Assembly: GCA_963843085.1 (NCBI GenBank)
Contig: CAWJJG010000007.1
Span: forward strand, 1 to 64,000
Source: DASUPK01 sp963843085
GTDB taxonomy: Bacteria > Actinomycetota > Thermoleophilia > Solirubrobacterales > 70-9
DNA length: 64,000 nt
Direction of reading: 5' to 3'
Numbering within the stretch: position 1 is the stretch's first letter; each line of letters begins with the position of its first letter. The position numbers were made by a program, and so were the translations under genes. The notes beneath the pieces were generated by a model. That model was not told the origin of the DNA. It did no database searches and was given only the letters and a program-made list of their open reading frames with translations. Positions 58,318 to 64,000 of the stretch are shown in pieces.

Positions 58318-58893
58318 TCAGAGCCCGGGGTAGTGGCGCACGGCGAACCCGGTGCCGGTGCGCAGCGTGTAGCGCCAGCGAGGTCCGCGTCCCTGGTTGA
58401 CCGTCTCGCCGCGCGGGGAGGTGTCGTAGCGCAGCCCGGCGATGTACATGTAGGTGTGCGTCTTGTTGGCGAAGACGGTGATCCAGCTCCCCGGGCCCGA
58501 CATCCCCCACCAGGCGAGCTGCCCGGAGACGAGCGGCGAGCTGAGCAGGCCTGCGGCGTGCAGCACGTAGCTGACCGCGCCGGAGCAGTCGTAGCCCTTC
58601 GCCTTGAAGCGCCGATGGCCCCCACCCCAGATGTAGGTCTTCCTGTGGATGCGGTTCGCTGCCTGGATCGCCCGCACCACGGCGAAGGGGGCGCCGGAGG
58701 GAATGCTGGCCTTGCCGCTGGGCAGGAGAGTGGCCGTGGTGGGAGAGGGCGAGGATCCGGCTGGGGCGCCCGGCTCGGTGGTCGTCGTCCCCTCGGTCTG
58801 GCCGGCCGCCGGCGCGGCCGCGACCAGCGCCAGGCAGAACAGGAGTCCTGCGAGTCCAAGCTTGCGCGAAGCGTGATTTGAGCGAGACAGCAT
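58318..58893 (-). CDS. NlpC/P60-type cell-wall hydrolase 3, no riboswitch seen
   Basis: A third paralogue of 191 residues from ATG 58893, where GAGGAGAGATTG gives the ribosome site; a frame to 58944 is less likely. It has the signal peptide LGLAGLLFCLALVAAAPAAG and the KGYDCSGAVSYVLHAAGLL segment, followed by FANKTHTYMYIAGLRYDT. The 120 bases before it lack the riboswitch blocks found in front of the other two copies. It is therefore controlled differently, although its sequence is nearly the same. Confidence 0.85.
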   Translation of the reverse strand: MLSRSNHASRKLGLAGLLFCLALVAAAPAAGQTEGTTTTEPGAPAGSSPSPTTATLLPSGKASIPSGAPFAVVRAIQAANRIHRKTYIWGGGHRRFKAKGYDCSGAVSYVLHAAGLLSSPLVSGQLAWWGMSGPGSWITVFANKTHTYMYIAGLRYDTSPRGETVNQGRGPRWRYTLRTGTGFAVRHYPGL

Positions 58894-58972
58894 CAATCTC
58901 TCCTCGGCTCCAGCCCCTCCTGACTGAAGCCCTTTCTCCTGCAAACGACCGTAGCAGAGGCATCCCGGTTTG

Positions 58973-58986
58973 TGAGCGAGCGCTCA
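58973..58986. promoter_or_regulatory. Inverted repeat, TetR-type operator candidate
   Basis: TGAGCG at 58973-58978 and CGCTCA at 58981-58986 are inverted repeats separated by AG. This resembles TetR-family operators. It lies 27 bases upstream of the SDR gene start and about 80 bases upstream of the divergent NlpC/P60 gene 3. No TetR gene is visible in the window. Confidence 0.4.
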
Positions 58987-59012
58987 TAGACCGGGGCATG
59001 TAGTTTCACGGC

Positions 59013-59819
59013 GTGGATCTCGAGGGGAAGAGGGTGCTGCTGAGCGGCGCCACCGGGGGCATCGGCCGGGCGATCGCCGAGGAGCTGGCGGGTCGCGGCG
59101 CGAAGGTCGTCGCGAGCTCGCGCCGCCAGGAGGAGCTCGCCGAGCTCGTTCGCTCCCTGCCGGGTGGCGGCCGACGACACAGGGTGGTTGTGGCCGATCT
59201 CGCCGAGGACGGTGCCGCGGAGAAGCTCGTCGAGGACGCGGGCAACGTCGATGTCCTGGTCGCGAACGCGGCGCTGCCGGCGAGCGGCAAGCTCGACGAC
59301 TTCAGCTCGATGGAGGTCCAGCGCGCGATTCGTGTCAACCTCGAGTCTCCGATCCTGATGGCGCGAGCGCTCGCGCCGAAGCTCGCCAGGAACGGGGAGG
59401 GGCATCTCGTCTTCATCTCCTCGCTGTCCGGGAAGGTGGGCACGCCACGGGCAGCGCTCTACGGGGCGACCAAGTTCGGCCTGCGGGGACTCGCGTTCAG
59501 CCTGCGCGAGGACATGCACCCCCACGGCGTCGGCGTCTCGGTCGTCTCGCCGGGCTTCGTGCGGGGCGCGGGCATGTGGGCGGACGCCGAGGTGGACCCG
59601 CCCCCGATGATCGGCACCACGACGCCGGCGAAGGTGGCCAAGGCCGTCGCGCGGGCGATCGAGCGCAACCGCAACGAGATCACGGTGGCGCCGCGACGGC
59701 AGCGGTTGGTGGCCGAGATCGGCCACCGGCATCCGGAGCTCGCGGCGCGCATGCAGCGGCGCAGCGGCGCGGAGCGGATCGCCTCGGATTTGGCCGCCGG
59801 CCAGGCCGACAAGCGATAG
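59013..59819 (+). CDS. Short-chain dehydrogenase/reductase (SDR)
   Basis: The 268-residue enzyme has the nucleotide site VLLSGATGGIGRAIAEEL, the VANAALPAS Asn block and the active-site FISSLSGKVGTPRAALYGATK (Ser and Tyr-x-x-x-Lys). It is a classical SDR using NAD(P). The C-terminal helix region is Arg/Glu-rich. Start is GTG at 59013. It begins a plus-strand group followed by a secreted hydrolase; the two are 81 bases apart and may have separate promoters. The substrate is unknown. Confidence 0.88.
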   Translation: MDLEGKRVLLSGATGGIGRAIAEELAGRGAKVVASSRRQEELAELVRSLPGGGRRHRVVVADLAEDGAAEKLVEDAGNVDVLVANAALPASGKLDDFSSMEVQRAIRVNLESPILMARALAPKLARNGEGHLVFISSLSGKVGTPRAALYGATKFGLRGLAFSLREDMHPHGVGVSVVSPGFVRGAGMWADAEVDPPPMIGTTTPAKVAKAVARAIERNRNEITVAPRRQRLVAEIGHRHPELAARMQRRSGAERIASDLAAGQADKR

Positions 59820-59900
59820 GCTGCCGGAGCACGCCAAGGAGAGGCGTGCGGCGTGCCGAGGGACACGCCGAACAGTTCGTTTCGAGGGACAGGAGAGGCA

Positions 59901-62228
59901 ATGCGGAAGCTCGTGGTTGTGTCGGCAGTCGTCGGTTCGCTGTTCGCTGCATCGACCGCGCAGGCGGCGATCTCGGATGTCTTCGGTGGTGCGCTCACCT
60001 GCAGCGATGCGGGCACACAGAGGCAATGCGGAACCGATACGAGCAGCGACAGCGGCTCGGGCACTCGCAGCACGGCCCCCTCCTGGGACGGCACACCGAT
60101 CGACGTCAAGGTCGCCTTCCCTGCCGATCCGAGTCCGAGCCCCGATGGCAACTATCCCCTGATCATCTTGGGCCACGGGTACGGGGGATCCAAGAACAGC
60201 TTCCCGTTCAGCGACATGACCCGGTTCACCGACCGCGGCTACGCGGTGTTCGCGATGACCGCGCGCGGGTTCCACCAGTCCTGCGGCAAGGCCAACGCGA
60301 TCTCGGCGGCCACCCCCGGCGCCTGCGACAACGGCTACATCCACCTGATGGACGATCGCTACGAGATCAGGGACGCGCAGTTCTTCGCCGGCGAGCTCGC
60401 CGACGAGGGCGTGGTCGACGGCCAGCGGGTCGGGGCGATCGGCGGCTCCTACGGCGGCGGCCTCTCGCTCCAGCTGGCCACGCTGAAGGATCGCGTGATG
60501 CTGCCCGATGGCAGCCTGGCGCCCTGGACGAGCCCTGTGAATGGGATCCCGATGCGAATTGCCGGTGCGGCCCCGGACATCCCGTGGAGCGACCTGGCCT
60601 ACTCGCTCACCCCGAATGGGCACAAGCTCGACTACGTCGCCGACCCGGCCTACAACGGCCGGATGGGGATCGAGAAGGAGTCGTTCAACAACGGTCTCTA
60701 CGCGACCGTCAATCCGCTGGGGGCAGGCCTCTACTGCGGTGAGGCTCCGTACCCGTCGCCGTGCACCGACTTCGGAGCTGACGTCACGTCGTGGAAGACC
60801 CGCATTGAGCAGGGGGAGCCCTACGACGGCGACCCGAGCGCGCAGGCGATCCTCGACGAGATCAAGGCGCACCACTCCGCGTACTACATCGACCACTCCG
60901 AGTCGCCCGCGCCGCTGCTGATCTCGAACGGCTTCAGTGACGATCTCTTCCCGGCAGACGAGGCGATCGGCTATTACAACCGGATCCGGGCGCAGTACCC
61001 CGATGCCCCGATCTCGCTCTTCTTCGGCGACTTCGGGCACCAGCGTGCCCTCAACAAGTCCGACGTCTCCGACGCCCTCAACAACGCGGACGACGCCTGG
61101 CTCGACTATTACGTGAAGGGCACTGGGTCGCAGCCGTTCCAGGGTGCGACCGCCTACACCCTGACCTGTCCGTCATCGGCTCCTTCCGGCGGCCCCTATC
61201 AGGCAGGCAGTTGGGCGGGTCTCTCACACGGGGTCGTCCGCTTCGCCGAGAGCGCCGGCAAGACGATCTCCGCGAGCGGTGGATCGGCCAGCGTCGACGC
61301 GACCTTCGATCCGGTTCAGAACGGCGCCGGCGGGAACGCCTGCCAGACGGCCTCGGGCGACAACATCAACGGCGTCGCGACCTACAGGCTGCCGGCTGCC
61401 GGTGGGAGCGGCTACACGCTGCTCGGCTCAGCGACGGTCGTGGCGACGATCGCCAACCCGGTCGCCAATTCCGAGCTCGCGGCGCGGCTGCTCGACGTCG
61501 CTCCTGACAACACGGAGACCCTCGTGGCCCGGCAGCTCTACCGGCCGGATGTCGGGACCTCGCGTCAGGTGTTCCAGCTCCACCCGAGCGGGCATCTGTT
61601 CGCGCCCGGCCACATCGCGAAGCTGGAGCTGCTCCCGAAGGATGCCGGCGGGAGCGCGCTCAACAGCTATGGGCGACCGGCGAACGGCCAGGGCGACATC
61701 ACCGTCTCGAACCTCGACCTGAGGCTGCCCGTGTCCGATGACCCGGGCTCAGCCGGCGGTCAGGTCGGCGCGGCGCCCGCGCTGCCGCTTCCCTGCGGCA
61801 TGGCGATCGCGCCCGAGTTCTCCTCCGCCGACTACGTCCGTGCCACGCTCGGCGCGGGCAAGGTCAAGATCAGGGGCAAGAAGGCCAAGGTGCCGGTCGA
61901 CTCCGCGCCGGGCTCGAATCCCTGCCAGGTCCAGGTGAAGCTGCTCGGTGCGGGCAAGGCGACTGCCAGCTCCGCCAAGAAGAAGAAGAAGAGGAAGAAG
62001 AAGGGCAAGTACCTGGGCAAGGGCAGCGCGACCATCCCCGGCGGGCAGAGCGCGACGGTCAAGGTCAAGCTGAGCAAGCGCGGGCGCAAGGCGCTTTCGA
62101 AGGGCCGGTTCGTCCGGGTCCAGGTGACCACCTTCGATTCGACGGGCAACACCCAGCAGACCACCAAGGTGAAGCTGCACAAGAAGCACAAGAAGAAGCA
62201 CAAGAAGCACGGAAAGCATCACCGCTGA
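59901..62228 (+). CDS. Secreted CocE/X-Pro-type serine hydrolase with Lys/His-rich tail
   Basis: The ATG at 59901 follows GGAGAGGCA and opens a signal peptide (VVVSAVVGSLFAASTAQAA). The alpha/beta hydrolase domain has GHGYGGSKNSFPF and GAIGGSYGGG, with Ser near residue 183. A C-terminal jelly-roll region follows. The last 75 residues are very basic, with KKKKKRKKKGK, a KVKVKLSKRGRKALSKG repeat and a final Lys/His tail. The tail may bind teichoic or other acidic wall polymers, a pattern common in secreted proteins of this window. A relative without the tail is at 16793. Confidence 0.82.
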   Translation: MRKLVVVSAVVGSLFAASTAQAAISDVFGGALTCSDAGTQRQCGTDTSSDSGSGTRSTAPSWDGTPIDVKVAFPADPSPSPDGNYPLIILGHGYGGSKNSFPFSDMTRFTDRGYAVFAMTARGFHQSCGKANAISAATPGACDNGYIHLMDDRYEIRDAQFFAGELADEGVVDGQRVGAIGGSYGGGLSLQLATLKDRVMLPDGSLAPWTSPVNGIPMRIAGAAPDIPWSDLAYSLTPNGHKLDYVADPAYNGRMGIEKESFNNGLYATVNPLGAGLYCGEAPYPSPCTDFGADVTSWKTRIEQGEPYDGDPSAQAILDEIKAHHSAYYIDHSESPAPLLISNGFSDDLFPADEAIGYYNRIRAQYPDAPISLFFGDFGHQRALNKSDVSDALNNADDAWLDYYVKGTGSQPFQGATAYTLTCPSSAPSGGPYQAGSWAGLSHGVVRFAESAGKTISASGGSASVDATFDPVQNGAGGNACQTASGDNINGVATYRLPAAGGSGYTLLGSATVVATIANPVANSELAARLLDVAPDNTETLVARQLYRPDVGTSRQVFQLHPSGHLFAPGHIAKLELLPKDAGGSALNSYGRPANGQGDITVSNLDLRLPVSDDPGSAGGQVGAAPALPLPCGMAIAPEFSSADYVRATLGAGKVKIRGKKAKVPVDSAPGSNPCQVQVKLLGAGKATASSAKKKKKRKKKGKYLGKGSATIPGGQSATVKVKLSKRGRKALSKGRFVRVQVTTFDSTGNTQQTTKVKLHKKHKKKHKKHGKHHR

Positions 62229-62277
62229 GCCCGCCGCGGCGCGTTAGCCGCCGGGCGCCACAGGTCATACTGCCCAT

Positions 62278-64000
62278 GTGAGCAGCGATAGCTTCGGAGC
62301 CCGCGCCGAGCTCGACGTTTCGGGCCGAAAGGTGGAGATCCACCGCCTCGACGCCCTGCAGGATCGCTTCGACGTCGCCCGCCTGCCGTACTCGCTCAAG
62401 GTGCTGCTCGAGAACGCGCTGCGCCTGGAGGACGGCACATCGGTCACCTCCGACGACGTCGAGGCGATCGCGACCTGGGACGCGAAGGCGGATCCGTCGG
62501 TCGAGATCCCCTTCCAGCCCGCCCGCGTGCTGATGCAGGATTTCACGGGCGTCCCGGCCGTGGTGGACCTGGCGGCGATGCGGGACGCGATGGAGGACCT
62601 CGGCGGCAGCCCGAGCGCGATCAACCCACAGGTGGACGTCGATCTCGTGATCGATCACTCCGTGCAGGTCGACGCCTTCGGCAACCAGAAGGCCTTCGGG
62701 ATCAACGAGGAGCGCGACTACGAGCGGAACGGAGAGCGATACGCCTTCCTGCGCTGGGGGCAGACGGCGTTCGACAACTTCAGGGTGGTGCCGCCCGCCA
62801 CCGGGATCTGCCACCAGGTGAACCTCGAGTACCTCGGCCAGTGCGTCTACACCAGTGAGGTCGACGGGACCGCGCGGGCCTATCCCGACACCCTGGTCGG
62901 CACCGACTCCCACACGACGATGATCAACGGCCTCGGGGTGCTCGGCTGGGGCGTCGGCGGGATCGAGGCAGAGGCCGCGATGCTGGGCCAGCCGATCTCG
63001 ATGCTGCTCCCCCAGGTGATCGGCTTCAGGCTGACCGGCGAGCTGCGGGAGGGCGCGACGGCGACCGATCTGGTCCTGACGGTCACGGAGATGCTGCGCG
63101 AGAAGGGCGTCGTGTCCAAGTTCGTCGAGTTCTTCGGCCCGGGGATTGCGGATCTCGGCCTGGCCGACCGGGCGACGATCGGGAACATGTCGCCGGAGTT
63201 CGGCTCGACCTGCGCGATCTTCCCCATCGACGCGGAGACGCTCCGCTACCTCGAATTCACGGGGCGTCCCACGGAGCAGATCGAGCTCGTCGACGCCTAC
63301 ACGCGCGAGCAGGGCCTCTTCCACGAGCCCGACGCGGAGGAGGCCACCTACAGCGACACGCTCGAGCTCGACCTCGGCGACGTCGAGCCCAGCATCGCGG
63401 GCCCGAAGCGCCCGCAGGACCGGATCGCGGTCTCCAACGCGAAGCGCGCCTTCCTCGAAGCCATGCAGGAATGGGACCCCGAGGCCGGCGAGGAGCTCAG
63501 CAACATGCTCGACGTCGCGATAGACGAGTCCTTCCCGGCCTCCGATCCTCCGGCGGAGGACCACGACAGCGCGAACGGCAAGCCCCGCAAGGCCGGTTTG
63601 ACTGCCGTCGCCGAGCAGAAGAAGACGAGCGACTGCGTGAGGGTCCAGCTCGAGGACGGCGAGACCATCGAGCTCGACCACGGGATGGTCGTGATCGCCG
63701 CAATCACCAGTTGCACCAACACGTCGAACCCATCGGTCATGCTCGGCGCCGGACTGCTCGCCAAGAAGGCGGTGGAGCGCGGACTGGCCCGCAAGCCGTG
63801 GGTGAAGACCTCGCTCGCGCCGGGCTCCACGGTCGTGACCGAGTACCTGGAGAAGTCGGGCCTGGACGCCTACCTCGACGAGCTCCAGTTCAACCTCGTC
63901 GGCTACGGCTGCACCACCTGCATCGGGAACTCCGGCCCGCTGCCCGAGGCGATCTCGAAGGCGGTCAACGACAACGACCTCGTCGTCTGCTCGGTGCTCT
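62278..64000 (+). CDS. acnA: Aconitate hydratase (aconitase A), truncated at window end
   Basis: The first 574 residues of an aconitase, which interconverts citrate and isocitrate in the TCA cycle through a 4Fe-4S cluster. Conserved blocks include VLMQDFTGVPAVVDLAAMRD, GTDSHTTMINGLGVLGWG, MLGQPISMLLPQVIGF, ITSCTNTSNPSVM and YGCTTCIGNSGPL, the last two holding cluster Cys ligands. The GTG at 62278 begins the protein as in AcnA; an overlapping ATG at 62276 runs directly into TGA. An insert of about 60 residues (about 390-455, acidic and Lys-rich) lies between the first and second halves. The remaining 330 or so residues lie outside the window. Confidence 0.95.
   Translation, partial: MSSDSFGARAELDVSGRKVEIHRLDALQDRFDVARLPYSLKVLLENALRLEDGTSVTSDDVEAIATWDAKADPSVEIPFQPARVLMQDFTGVPAVVDLAAMRDAMEDLGGSPSAINPQVDVDLVIDHSVQVDAFGNQKAFGINEERDYERNGERYAFLRWGQTAFDNFRVVPPATGICHQVNLEYLGQCVYTSEVDGTARAYPDTLVGTDSHTTMINGLGVLGWGVGGIEAEAAMLGQPISMLLPQVIGFRLTGELREGATATDLVLTVTEMLREKGVVSKFVEFFGPGIADLGLADRATIGNMSPEFGSTCAIFPIDAETLRYLEFTGRPTEQIELVDAYTREQGLFHEPDAEEATYSDTLELDLGDVEPSIAGPKRPQDRIAVSNAKRAFLEAMQEWDPEAGEELSNMLDVAIDESFPASDPPAEDHDSANGKPRKAGLTAVAEQKKTSDCVRVQLEDGETIELDHGMVVIAAITSCTNTSNPSVMLGAGLLAKKAVERGLARKPWVKTSLAPGSTVVTEYLEKSGLDAYLDELQFNLVGYGCTTCIGNSGPLPEAISKAVNDNDLVVCSVL

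Noticed and set aside
58893..61040. A 715-codon reverse-strand open frame
   Set aside because: It overlaps the SDR and secreted hydrolase genes in full; its translation is a mixture of Arg, Gly and Val with no domain, as expected from the antisense of GC-rich genes.

Overview
The window is high-GC DNA with frequent GTG and TTG starts, tight ATGA/GTGA gene overlaps, a stress-type sigma factor with RsbV/RsbW partners, c-di-AMP riboswitches in front of NlpC/P60 genes, and many secreted proteins with Lys/Arg-rich tails. Together these suggest an actinobacterium, probably Thermoleophilia/Solirubrobacterales. That placement is inference from gene style, not from a marker gene.

Region 1 (1-9.34 kb) is an accessory island. 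It holds decayed DNA-modification and restriction genes: an McrC fragment, a C5 methyltransferase, a PD-(D/E)XK restriction endonuclease and a Vsr nuclease, each broken by frameshifts. A shattered sigma-factor remnant lies among them. The intact genes are a lone Phd-like antitoxin, a GRDP-like protein with an overlapping 49-residue membrane peptide, and an unrecognised protein of about 1138 residues ending in a PD-(D/E)XK nuclease domain. The island stops at a 3' fragment of tRNA-Asp (9299-9340), which looks like an attachment site; the intact tRNA and the integrase would lie left of the window.

Region 2 (9.3-22.3 kb) is chromosomal: a membrane-anchored DnaG-like protein with a degenerate Toprim motif, two membrane proteins, a tandem pair of S51 peptidases, a ferritin, an enolase-superfamily enzyme, a CocE/NonD hydrolase, an HxlR regulator divergent from a tautomerase-dehydrogenase pair, and a secreted protein.

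Region 3 (22.3-43.5 kb) centres on amines and general stress. A basic amino acid decarboxylase, an amidine hydrolase and an M20 carbamoylase-type enzyme form one operon. Next come an aldehyde dehydrogenase, a Rho_N-type small protein and a SigB/SigF-type sigma gene served by divergent stress promoters. A compact eight-gene reverse-strand run joins an APC permease, a universal stress protein, a PotADBC importer, RsbV and RsbW. Divergent to it is a five-gene catabolic operon: aminotransferase, PucR regulator, saccharopine dehydrogenase-like protein, alanine dehydrogenase and aldehyde dehydrogenase.

Region 4 (43.5-52.3 kb) is an envelope and secretion region: PASTA-like and lipoprotein genes, three related secreted SGNH proteins, an MBOAT acyltransferase with a DUF459-type SGNH partner, a sulfotransferase, and a head-to-head pair of paralogous small cysteine-rich exported proteins. 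Extracellular glycan acylation or sulfation is the likely theme.

Region 5 (51.9-64 kb) holds a second Pot-type ABC operon with a SnoaL-like gene that appears to start with CTG, three NlpC/P60 cell-wall hydrolase genes (two behind c-di-AMP riboswitches), an SDR, a second secreted CocE-type hydrolase, and the start of aconitase, cut by the window edge. A palindromic repeat whose end coincides with the TAG stop codon of three genes recurs across the window.
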